From positions 828,509-843,124 of the forward strand of contig MU646364.1 in NCBI GenBank assembly GCA_026770585.1: DNA of 14,616 bases, read 5' to 3'. Position numbers and translations under genes: made by a program. The stretch is from Baffinella frigidus (lineage: Eukaryota > Cryptophyceae > Cryptomonadales > Baffinellaceae). Under the pieces are notes generated by a model. It worked only from the letters and a program-made list of their open reading frames with translations. It had not been told where the DNA came from and made no database searches. Positions within the stretch are counted from its first letter, which is position 1. Each line of letters opens with the position of its first letter. Positions 7,801 through 14,432 of this stretch are shown here, piece after piece.

Positions 7801-10403
7801 AGTTTAGGGTTTGGGGTTTGGGGTTTGGGGTTTGGAGTTTGCGGTTTCGTGTGTTCAGGGTTCGGGGTTAATGGTTGATAGTTTTGGGTTGAGGTTTAAG
7901 ATTTTAGGTTTTAGTGTTAAAAATTCAGGATTTGGGGTTTAGGGTTAAGGAGCCAGGGTTCAGGGTTCAGGGTTTAGGGTTAAGGGTTTGCTGTTAAGGG
8001 TTTAGGGTTTAGGGTTTAGGGTTTAGGGCTCAGGGTTCAGGATTTGGGGTAGGGTTTAGGATTAATGGTTTAGGATTTAGGGTTTAAGTCGCAGAGTTGA
8101 GGGATTACGGATTAATGGTTAAGGGTTTAGGGTTTAAGTTTCAGAGTTTAGGGATTACGGGTCAGGGTTTTGGGTTCAGGGTTTTGGGTTTAGGGATCAC
8201 GGATTAGGGTTGAGGGTTTAGGGTCTGGTGTTTGGTGCTGAGGGTTTGGGGTTTATGTTGGTGGTTTTAGGTTTCGCGGTTCACGATGTAAATTTATGGT
8301 ATAGGGTTTAGGGTTCAGGGTTTGGGGTTCAGGTTTTAGGGTTTCGGGCATGGGGCTTGGGGATTTAGGATTTATTGTTCAGGATTTAAGGTTCAGGATT
8401 TAGGGTTTAGGCTTCAGGGCTCAGGGTTTAGAGTTTAGGGTTTATGGTTTTCGGTTTTTGGTTTTTGGTTTTATGATTTAGGGTTTAGGATTCATGGTTT
8501 ATGGTTCAGAGTTTGGGGTTTGAGGCTTTGGGTTGAGGGTTTGGGGTCAAGGTTTTAGGGTGTATGATTTAGGGACTAGGGTTTGGGGTTTGGTGTTCAA
8601 GGTTTAGGGTTTAAGGTTCAGGGTCTAGGGTTCAGGGTTTAAGTTTTAGGGTTCAGGGTTTATGGTCTAGGGTTCAGGGCGCAGGGCTTAGGGTTCAGGG
8701 TTCAGAGTTTAGGGTAAGGGTTCAGTGTTTAGGATTAGTGTTTTAGGGTTTAGGATTCAAGGATTAGGGTTCAGGGTTCAAGATTTAGGGTTTCGGGCTT
8801 GGGGCTTGGGGAGTTAGGATTTAAGGTTTTGGGTTCAGGGTTTAGGGTTCATGGTTTAGGGTTCAGGGCTCAGTGTTGAGAGTTTAGGGCTTATGGTTGA
8901 GGGTTAAGGGCTCAGGGATTAGGGTTTAGGATTAATGGTTTAGGATTTAGGGTTTAAGTTTCAGAGTTTAGGGATTACGGGTTAGGGTTTTGGGTTGAGG
9001 GTTTTGGGTTTAGGGATCACGGATTAGGGTTTAGGGTTGATGGTCTGGTGTTTGGTGCTCAGGGTTTGGGGTTTAGGTTTTAGGTTTTAGGTTTTTCGGT
9101 TTACGATTTAAATTTAGGGATTAGGGTTTAGGGTTCAGGGTGTAGGGTTTATGGTTTATGGTTTATGGTTTATGGTTCATGGTTTATGGTTTATGGTTTA
9201 TGGTTTATGGTTTATGGTTTATGGTTTATGGTTTATGGTTTAGGGTTTATGGTTTAGGGTTTGTGGTTCGGTTCATGGTTTATTGTTTATGTTTTATGGT
9301 TTAGGGTCTACGGTTAAGGGTTCAGGGCTCAGGGTTTATGGTTTATGGTTTATGGTTTATGGTTTATGGTTTATGGTGTATGGTTTATGGTTTATGGTTC
9401 ATTGTTTATGGTTTGGGGTCTAGGGTTAAGGGTTTAGGGTTTAAGGTTTATGGTTTATGGTTTATGGTTTATGGTTTATGTTTTATGGTTTATGGGCTAT
9501 GGTTCATGGTTGAGCGTTGAATGTTTAGGTTTTGGTGGGGAGCAGGCATGCGCTGCAATGGCCTGCTGCTACGCGCGCGCCACCACCTCCAAATACAGTC
9601 AGCGGGGGCGGATTCGCCTTGCGTGTAAACCAAGTTCCGTAGCCACCAGAGCAGAATCGGGCAACAGGAATAGTAGCGAAAAGCGAGCTGGAAGACCCAC
9701 CTCCTTGTCAGCATCTTCACCGTGGAGATCGATCCACATCCTCCCGACCGTCTTTCCGAGCGTGCCATCGGGCGCCGCTTCGTCGTCTTCGTCTTCTGAG
9801 GGCAGCGGCAGCCTTGCTGCGTCCTTGAGATGAACATGAAACTCGGCGCCGTCCAACACCCCATCTGCACAGAGTACCGAAACGTCACGGCTGTGCATAG
9901 TTTCAGCTAGGTGGAAAGGAGAGCCTTTGTTCAACCAGGGCGGATAGTTGCTCTTGAGGGTAGGGGGTTGGAGGTTGGGAGTTGAGGGTTGAGGGTTGGG
10001 GGATGAGGGCTGGGGTTTGGGTTTTGGGTTTTGGGGTTTGGGGGCTGATGGTTGATAATTTGGGGTTCAGGCATTGTAACCCTGCGTACTAGAGTAGGGG
10101 GCAGCCCGGATTCACACTTCTGGGTGAATCAAATCATGCACAGAGAAGTGTGAATCCAGTCCTCCCTTCCTCCCTTCCTGCCTCACCTTTATTCCGATCC
10201 AGCGAATCGAAGTAGTGCCTCTCCTCAACCAGGGCGCTATCTGCCATGTCCGCCAACAGCGTCCTGCCCGTCCTCTGCTCCTCCTGCACTCGCTGCCCTG
10301 CGCCCACTGTGCCACTGGAGGCATCGCCGGGTAAATCAGCTGCCGCCGCTGCGACCAGCGCCGCTGCGACCATCGTTGCGACCAGAAGTATTCGCACCGC
10401 CAT
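4653..10403 (-). CDS. Secreted/ER four-EF-hand calcium-binding protein, CREC-like (5 exons)
   Basis: Five exons (10403-10187, 9864-9701, 6345-6243, 5737-5631, 4805-4653) give 744 nt, that is 247 residues and a TAG stop. The ATG at 10403 has G at -3 and G at +4. Residues 1-22 form a signal peptide (short Arg-containing start, Leu/Val/Ala core, Ala-Ala-Ala before Asp23). Four EF-hand loops lie at 69-80, 133-144, 177-188 and 215-226: DRNKDGVLDGAE, DQDSDSKIGWDE, DKNKDGVLNIEE and DTDGDSKVSLAE. Each has acidic or Asn ligands at 1, 3 and 5 and Glu at 12. Loops 3 and 4 are 38 residues apart, as in a normal pair. Loops 1 and 2 are separated by an acidic insert (about 93-100). Calumenin/reticulocalbin proteins are secretory-pathway calcium binders, usually with more EF-hands. 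No HDEL-like tail is present, so it may be secreted. The CREC assignment is tentative; an EF-hand protein is near certain. Confidence 0.85.
4824..4898. repeat. GAGAGC hexanucleotide microsatellite in intron 4
   Basis: About eight near-perfect GAGCGA/GAGAGC units on plus, read as GCTCTC on the transcribed minus strand. It lies 20-90 nt upstream of the exon 5 acceptor, so it may act as part of the polypyrimidine tract. Confidence 0.85.
5131..5287. mobile_element. Fold-back/MITE-like element in intron 4
   Basis: Two arms of about 60 bp (5131-5192 and 5226-5287) are inverted copies. Perfect blocks include CGTAAAGCAACTCG against CGAGTTGCTTTACG and CAGGATC against GATCCTG. The apex holds a smaller hairpin, CCTTTTCCAAAGG. 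There is no coding capacity. This structure is typical of a miniature inverted-repeat element; I could not find a clear target-site duplication. Confidence 0.6.
5331..5570. mobile_element. Second fold-back/MITE-like element in intron 4
   Basis: Outer arms 5331-5359 and 5542-5570 are inverted repeats of 29 bp with a single mismatch (ATTGTACTTTTCGGG, then C or T, then CAGCGCGGATTTT). Weaker complementarity continues inward (TCGGGGxGTCGGGAAA), for arms of up to about 70 bp. There is no ORF of note and no clear flanking duplication. Confidence 0.65.
5631..5737 (-). CDS. EF-hand gene exon 4 (EF loop 3)
   Basis: The acceptor is CAACGCAG|GG. The two bases complete a Gly codon with exon 3. It encodes EQFASFDKNKDGVLNIEEI, a textbook EF-hand. 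It ends phase 0 at ATG|GTCTCT, which places loop 4 at the normal distance after splicing to exon 5. Confidence 0.85.
5850..5999. mobile_element. Fold-back element in intron 3
   Basis: Arms 5850-5872 and 5977-5999 match at about 20 of 23 positions (CTTCCAGCC, then ACCCTTTCC). Inner AAGTCAATTC and GAATTGACTT (5882-5891 and 5966-5975) also pair perfectly. It is about 150 bp and non-coding, resembling a degraded miniature inverted-repeat element. Confidence 0.5.
6243..6345 (-). CDS. EF-hand gene exon 3 (EF loop 2)
   Basis: The acceptor is CCGCGCAG|GCG, phase 0. The exon encodes the EF-hand from AFAGIDQDSDSKIGWDEW through YVD, with Ser in place of the usual Gly at loop position 6. I chose the donor GACG|GTCGCT because its phase 1 matches exon 4. 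An alternative donor (CT|GTAGGT, exon end 6227) looks closer to consensus but breaks the frame into exon 4. Confidence 0.8.
6370..9530. repeat. 3.2-kb telomere-like array, G-strand orientation, inside intron 2
   Basis: The stretch is almost entirely TTTAGGG-family heptamers with blocks of single variants: TTTGGGG at about 7022-7116, TTTAGGG at about 7260-7320, TTTATGG at about 9150-9240 and 9338-9500. Longer composite segments recur (7115-7255 with 7845-7978; 6940-7030 with 7721-7830 and 8702-8790; 7478-7690 with 8131-8340 and 8951-9120), so it has higher-order duplications and is not just decayed telomere. It fills most of the 3355-bp intron between EF-hand exons 3 and 2; the transcript would carry the C-rich strand. 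No gene lies within it. Confidence 0.9.
9701..9864 (-). CDS. EF-hand gene exon 2 (second half of EF loop 1, acidic linker)
   Basis: The acceptor is TGTGCAG|AT. The first two bases complete an Asp codon, and the exon continues DGVLDGAEF, restoring a perfect 12-residue EF loop. An acidic linker (SEDEDDE) follows. The exon ends phase 0 at the donor GAG|GTGGGT. Confidence 0.85.
9955..10065. repeat. Short telomere-like block in intron 1, G-strand orientation
   Basis: Degenerate GAGGGTT, TTGGGGT and GGGTTTT units in the intron between EF-hand exons 1 and 2, in the same orientation as the large array in intron 2. Confidence 0.75.
10108..10157. repeat. Perfect 14-bp inverted repeat in intron 1
   Basis: GGATTCACACTTCT at 10108-10121 and AGAAGTGTGAATCC at 10144-10157 are exact inverted copies around a 22-bp loop, about 30 bp inside the donor of EF-hand exon 1. 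It may be a small fold-back element or an RNA hairpin near the splice site. Confidence 0.7.
10187..10403 (-). CDS. EF-hand gene exon 1 (signal peptide, first half of EF loop 1)
   Basis: The exon encodes residues 1-72 and ends one base into codon 73. The donor is AAAG|GTGAGG. The last residues, FDSLDRNK, are the entering helix and first four positions of an EF-hand loop; the loop is cut by the intron. Confidence 0.85.
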
Positions 10404-10679
10404 TTCTGACCCGACCTAACGGAGCGCGATCGTTGCTCGTCGTCTTCCTCTCCCAACTCACGAACCAATCCCAAATTTTCCTCTGCTCCGAAAAAGATCA
10501 AATCGGGTGCAGGTTGACCCGTTTACCAGGCCAAAGACCTCGAAATCGAGCATAATGGCTCAAACGCACCATTGATTCTGCGTGCAAACGCCTCGTCGTC
10601 AACTATCCGATTTGAACCACTTCCAGGCTGCAGGGCGGATCGTTCATCTCATCGATCGGATCCCTGCTGCGGAAGGAGC
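10404..10679. promoter_or_regulatory. Divergent intergenic/promoter region
   Basis: The 276 bp between the two start codons must contain both 5' UTRs and the promoters of the minus-strand EF-hand gene and the plus-strand TPR gene. A CCAAT word occurs at 10465-10469. I see no clear TATA box. It contains no telomere-like repeat, unlike the introns on either side. Shared regulation is an inference from spacing. Confidence 0.5.
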
Positions 10680-11105
10680 ATGCCGTCGGCAAAAGCATGG
10701 ATCCTCTTGTCAGGCGCCGCAGCTGCAAGCGGACTCGCCATGTTCATGCTCAGCCGGCGACGGCCGGCAGTACCGACGCCGGTTGTCGAGAGAGCAGCAC
10801 CCACGGATCCGGCAGCTGCTGTTGCGCCCGCGAAAGCCACACCCTTCACCCCGATACTTCTGGCGGAGCAGCTGAAGCAGAGTGGAACCACAGCACTGAC
10901 AGCAGGGAAGTTCGATGAGGCGCTTATCGCGTATGGTGAGGCAATTCGGTCGGTCGACAAGGCGCTCGAGCTTGGAGGCTTGTCCACTGCGGACACGGAC
11001 GCGCTCTCAACGCTCAAGGCCGCGAGCGCTCTTAACGCTGCAATGGCGTCGCTCAAGCTTCAACTCTTCTCTGACGCCGTCAAGTGGAGCACTGTGGCGC
11101 TCGAG
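10680..11105 (+). CDS. TPR gene exon 1 (anchor, TPR1, TPR2)
   Basis: 142 codons ending phase 0 at GAG|GTGAGTCC, the closest match to the consensus donor in the window. The frame is open upstream to 10572, but the ATG at 10680 directly precedes the hydrophobic anchor and fits best as the start. Confidence 0.85.
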
Positions 11106-13230
11106 GTGAGTCCACCAACATTTTCGCCATGACAAAGTGCATTGCGCCAGAGGGTCTCCGGAGGGTCTCCAGCAGGTTTGAAAGCAGGCTGAAGCTGTCA
11201 TGATCAATGCGGAAAGACTCAAAATGTTGGCGCACCTGCAGGTTGAGCCTCCCGCGCCCGGACCTGGTGCGGCGCGCTCGTGCAAAGCGCTGTTCCGGCG
11301 CGCGTCCGGCAAGGTTGAGCTAGGCGAACAGGGTGACGGTGCGCTGAACGACCTGCGCCTGGCCGTGGCGCTGTCCCCGAAGCCGGATTCAGCGGTGCTG
11401 GCGCTGCTGGCGCGCGCGGCCGGCGACCTTGCGCGGCAGAAGACGCTCGAGGGCGCGTGGGACGAGGCTCAGAACCTCTTCAAGGAATCCGGCCAGGCGA
11501 GCCCTCCCGCCCCTCCTCGGAAACGCGCCGCCAGACGTGATGTTGCCGCAAATACGCGCACGCGGCGGCTGTCTCGACCAGCGATGCGTGTTGTGTCTGG
11601 TTTTGCTGATGACGCATTCCGGGAGATGTTGGCCAACAACCCCTCAATGGGGTCTTGTAACGTGGTGAAGGTGGTCGTGTAATGCAGTCTCTCTCTGGCA
11701 GGCGGCGGGCAAGGCTGGCAGCGCGGGTGCCGAGTACGCGGTCGCCGCGATGATGGGCCTCGCTCAGATGCTCTATCTCAACAACGATCACGAAAACGTC
11801 GACCCCCTACTCCCTTGCCCATGAGCGAGAGTCCAGGGTTTGGGGTTTGGGGTTTGGGGTTTGGGGTTTGGGGTTTGGGGTTTGGTGTTCAGGGTTCAGG
11901 ATTTAGGGTTTGAGGGTTGAGGGTTGGGGTTAAGGGTTTTGGTTTTGGTTTTCAGGGTTCAGGGTGTAGTGTTCAGGGTTTAGGGTTTAGGGTTTGGTGG
12001 TTTAGGGTTTGGGGTTTATGGTTTATGGTCCAGGGTTGAGGGGTTAGGGCGTAGGGGTCAGGCTTGAGGCTTGAGGCGTGAGGGTTTAGGGTTTGGGATT
12101 TAGGGTTAAGGGTTTGGGGTTTAGGGTTTAGGGTAAAGGTTTTAGGGTTCAGGGTTCAAGGTGCAGGATTTATGGTTCATGGTTCAGTGTTTGGGGTTAA
12201 ATTTGATAGTTCGGGGTTGGGCCTGTAGGGTGCATGGGGTGTTCGACGTAGGATGTATGGTGCAGGGTGCAGGGCGTGGTGTCTAGGTGCTAGGGGCTAG
12301 GAGTTGGGGTGCTTGATGGTTTCTGGGATTGGGTGTTTAGCGTTTTGGGTCGTTCAAGGGTTGGGGTTCAAGGGTAAGGGGTGTTTACGGGGTGGCTGAC
12401 ACGGGGTGGCTGACACGGCGCGCGTGCGTTTGACTTGCGGCATGCATGGCGGGTGGCGAGCGCAATACGTGATTTGTCATGCTGCGTCGCACCTGTCCCA
12501 CGCCTTACAACCCTTCAACCCTTGAACCCTGAACCCTGAACCCTAAACCCTAAACCCTAAACCCTAAACCCTAAACCCTAAACCCTAAACCCCAAACCCT
12601 ACACCCTACACCCTACACCCTCAACACTAAACTCTAAACTCTAAACCCTAAACCCTGAACCCTAAACCTTAAAACCCTTGAACCCGAAACCCTAATCCCT
12701 TCAACCCTCAACCTCAAACCCTAAATCCTAAACCCTAAACCTTGAAGCCTGAACCCTAAACTCTCAACCCTAAACCCTCAACCCTAAACCCGAAACCCGA
12801 AACCTGAAGCCCTGAACTCTTCACTCTAAACCTTAAACCGTAAACCCTAAACCCTCATCCCTCATCTCTCAACCCTGAACCCTCATCTCTAAACCTTAAA
12901 CCCTAAACCCTAAACCCTAAACCCTAAACTCTGAACCTCGAACCCTTAACCCTACACCCCAAACCTCAACCCCTAAACCGTAATCCCGCAACCCGAAATC
13001 AGGCAGGGGCAGCGTTCCTCAAGGTGGCAGACAAGGCGGCCTCGGCCTCGCTCTTGCACGTGCAGGTCACCCCCACCCCCCGCGCCAGTCAACCTCTCCC
13101 CTTCCCACGTGCAGGTCAACGCCACCCCCCGCGCACACGCACACCTCTCTCCAACACAACGGCCTCGGCCTCTCCGACCACCCCTCCCCCCACACCGCTG
13201 CCTCCACCTCTCCTGTGAGGAGAGGTCAAG

Positions 13231-13269
<39 letters not shown>

Positions 13270-14432
13270 GGGGGGGGGGCCAACCCCCCCCCCCCCCCCC
13301 CTCCGGAGACACTCCGCTACTGGCCTCCCCGGCGGCGCGTGGTGACTCGCGTGGGGTGGGTACTGGCAGGCGCTGGACGGAGCAGTGCGGTGCCTCATGT
13401 CCAGCGGGGAGCACGCGGCAGCCTCGGCGGCCGCGGAGCGCCTCGTCGCGGCCGTGGGCGCGGGCGCGGAGGGGCTCACGTTCGCCGACGCGCTCGCGCG
13501 CCTGGCGGGGGCGCGCGTGCTGGAGGGGGAGGCGCGGCTCAAGGAGGGGCGCTTCCGCGAGGCGGATGCCGCGTATGAGGCTGCTGAGACTGGTGTGCCC
13601 CCGCGCCTGTGTCTTGTGTGCGTGCTCGCCCTAGCGTTACTGCCGGTGCTGGCGCCCTCATGCGCGGCTCCGCCACGTGCGCGGCCTCCTTGCTTGCACC
13701 CATGCACACACGCCTTAACGTTTCTGCGTGCATCCTCCCCGAAGCGGCGGAGCATGTGCGTCCGGGAGAACCATGCGGGGGGTCAAACTCGTGCCTGATC
13801 TCGTCGGCGGTGCACGCGATCACGTCGTCGTGCAAGTAGGTATCCCTCAAGTGCCCATAGGGTGAATATTCACCCTAACTCGCCCTAGGCAAGTCCTAGG
13901 GCCCTACCGTAGGGTGCATGCACCTACTGGACACTTACGGGATACACGTTGGTAACACAGAAGGAATGTGGCAGCCGCAGGTCGGCTGCTTCAGGAAGAG
14001 AAGATGGGCGGGAACAAGACTCCTTCCGCGGGGGGGGGCGGGGATGGCGCGGCGGGGATGCAGGTGGATGCCATGCGCATGCGCGGCTACTGCGCGGATG
14101 CTCTCAAGGATAATGTCGCTGCCACCAGGTCGAGACCGTGCCCCTCCCGTGCGAGAGTCCAGACGGAGAGCGAAGAGCGCCGGAGAGGGAGGAGAGTCGG
14201 GGAGAGAAGAGAGTCGGAGAGAGAAGAGCGTCGGAGAGGGAAGAGAGGGGGCAGACATCTGCCCCTCCCCTGCGCCCCCTGCGCCCCTGCCCCCCTGCAT
14301 TGCTGGCCGCCGGTGTGTGCGTCGTGCGCCGCCATGCTCTCAAGTAGGGGAGTGTTGGTTGGGCCTTGCAGGTACTATCAGTGGGCGCTGCAGCTGGCGA
14401 CGTCGAGTGGCGACTCTGTCAGGGAGGCTCAG
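10680..14432 (+). CDS. Membrane-anchored TPR protein, Tom70/immunophilin-like clamp (7 exons, 3' partial)
   Basis: Exons 10680-11105, 11188-11496, 11702-11797, 13003-13065, 13370-13592, 13981-14128 and 14372-14432 give 442 in-frame codons before the window ends. The ATG has A at -3. Residues 6-24 are a hydrophobic Ala/Leu-rich segment followed by RRR, suggesting a signal anchor or short outer-membrane anchor; a Pro/Ala linker follows. TPR1 is about 62-95 (LKQSGTTALTAGKFDEAL), TPR2 about 108-142 (LNAAMASLKLQLFSDAV) and TPR3 starts at KALFRRA (175-181). Clamp positions K66, N119, K175 and R179 fit EEVD-binding TPRs of Hsp70/Hsp90 adaptors, but the second TPR1 position is Thr (T70) not Asn. More TPR-like helices follow (GRFREADAAYEAAE near 358-371; YYQWALQLA near 423). 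Anchor plus clamp plus further TPRs recalls Tom70, an inference only; no peptidyl-prolyl isomerase domain is present. Confidence 0.8.
11188..11496 (+). CDS. TPR gene exon 2 (TPR3; start ambiguous)
   Basis: Two in-frame acceptors are possible: AAAGCAG at 11187 (82-bp intron) or CCTGCAG at 11241 (136-bp intron, 18 residues fewer). The exon carries KALFRRA and DLRLAVALSP, typical of a third clamp TPR. The end is placed at CCAG|GCGAGC, a GC-type donor. Reading on past it stays open to a stop at 11680-11682 but loses TPR character. Confidence 0.75.
11702..11797 (+). CDS. TPR gene exon 3
   Basis: The acceptor CTCTCTCTGGCAG has a good pyrimidine tract. It encodes a TPR-like helix (GLAQMLYLNNDHEN) in phase 0 at both ends. 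The donor AAC|GTCGAC is weak; without splicing the frame stops at 11822-11824. Joined to exon 4 it continues the helix. Confidence 0.7.
11834..12375. repeat. Telomere-like block, G-strand orientation, in TPR intron 3
   Basis: The block begins with about seven tandem TTTGGGG units 40 bp after the exon 3 donor and decays into mixed TTTAGGG, TTCAGGG and longer G-rich words. It is the left half of a G-then-C arrangement within one intron. Confidence 0.9.
12387..12418. repeat. 14-bp direct repeat at junction of opposed telomere-like blocks
   Basis: GGGGTGGCTGACAC occurs twice in tandem, followed by about 85 bp of non-telomeric sequence, exactly where telomere-like DNA switches strand. Confidence 0.75.
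12505..12985. repeat. Telomere-like block, C-strand orientation, in TPR intron 3
   Basis: It includes a run of seven near-perfect CCCTAAA units (about 12541-12590), then degenerate units up to the exon 4 acceptor. It is the opposite orientation to 11834-12375 within the same intron. Confidence 0.92.
13003..13065 (+). CDS. TPR gene exon 4
   Basis: 21 codons, AGAAFLKVADKAA then SASLLHVQ, after the acceptor AAATCAG. Phase 0 at both ends and alpha-helical composition continue the TPR from exon 3. The donor is CAG|GTCACC; the alternative CAC|GTGCAG would drop two residues. The donor region is duplicated 49 bp downstream. Confidence 0.6.
13057..13180. repeat. 49-bp duplication of exon 4 end and donor
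   Basis: CACGTGCAGGTCA occurs at 13057 and 13106 with similar downstream CCACCCCCCGCGC sequence. A CGGCCTCGGCCTC word from the exon also recurs near 13160. The second copy provides a decoy donor inside intron 4. Confidence 0.65.
13232..13301. repeat. Poly-C/poly-G homopolymer hairpin (C36 G12 CCAA C18)
   Basis: 36 C, then 12 G, then CCAA, then 18 C lie inside TPR intron 4. The G12 can pair with either C run. The length may be inexact because homopolymers are sequencing-error prone. Confidence 0.9.
13370..13592 (+). CDS. TPR gene exon 5
   Basis: The acceptor is TACTGGCAG|GCG. It encodes a long helical Ala/Glu/Arg-rich stretch ending ARLKEGRFREADAAYEAAE, a clear TPR signature. It ends phase 1 at CTG|GTGTGC. 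Confidence 0.8.
13858..13920. repeat. 18-bp palindrome and CCTACCGTAGGG motif in TPR intron 5
   Basis: AGGGTGAATATTCACCCT (13858-13875) is a perfect palindrome. It is followed by CCTAGG repeats and CCCTACCGTAGGG, related to 449-484 in inverted orientation. It may be a dispersed short repeat. Confidence 0.6.
13981..14128 (+). CDS. TPR gene exon 6
   Basis: The acceptor is GCCGCAG|GT. The first two bases complete a Gly codon, giving ETGRLLQEEKMG across the junction. A Gly-rich loop (about 387-396) is followed by AMRMRGYCADALKDNVAAT. It ends phase 2 at CCAG|GTCGAG. Confidence 0.75.
14150..14252. repeat. Purine-rich GAGAG minisatellite in TPR intron 6
   Basis: Imperfect repeats of GGAGAG, GAAGAGCG and GAGTCG words on plus. 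It is purine-rich just after a donor and non-coding in the spliced frame. Confidence 0.7.
14372..14432 (+). CDS. TPR gene exon 7
   Basis: The acceptor is GCCTTGCAG|G. The first base completes an Arg codon. It encodes YYQWALQLATSSGDSVREAQ, which completes a TPR helix pair with the end of exon 6. It ends phase 0 at CAG|GTCTCT, followed by a CT-rich intron that runs off the window. Confidence 0.75.

Noticed and set aside
9338-9520. Plus-strand frame encoding a repeating MVYGLWF heptapeptide
   Set aside because: This is TTTATGG repeat DNA read as protein (three 7-bp units give seven residues), inside an intron of the opposite-strand gene.
6370-9530. CRISPR-like or protein-coding repeat array
   Set aside because: The units are contiguous heptamers without spacers, and no conserved reading frame spans them.
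10112-10501. 129-codon minus-strand frame over exon 1
   Set aside because: It is a shadow frame. The alternative frame starting at 10403 has a signal peptide and an EF-hand that continues across the splice.
11497-11682. Continuation of TPR exon 2 into the next 62 codons
   Set aside because: TPR periodicity is lost, it ends in a stop, and skipping it with a GC donor joins two TPR helices in phase. It is kept as an alternative isoform only.
12973-13755. 260-codon minus-strand frame with polyglycine
   Set aside because: It crosses the C/G homopolymer and lies antisense to exons 4 and 5 of the TPR gene, which have clear helical TPR content and matching splice phases.
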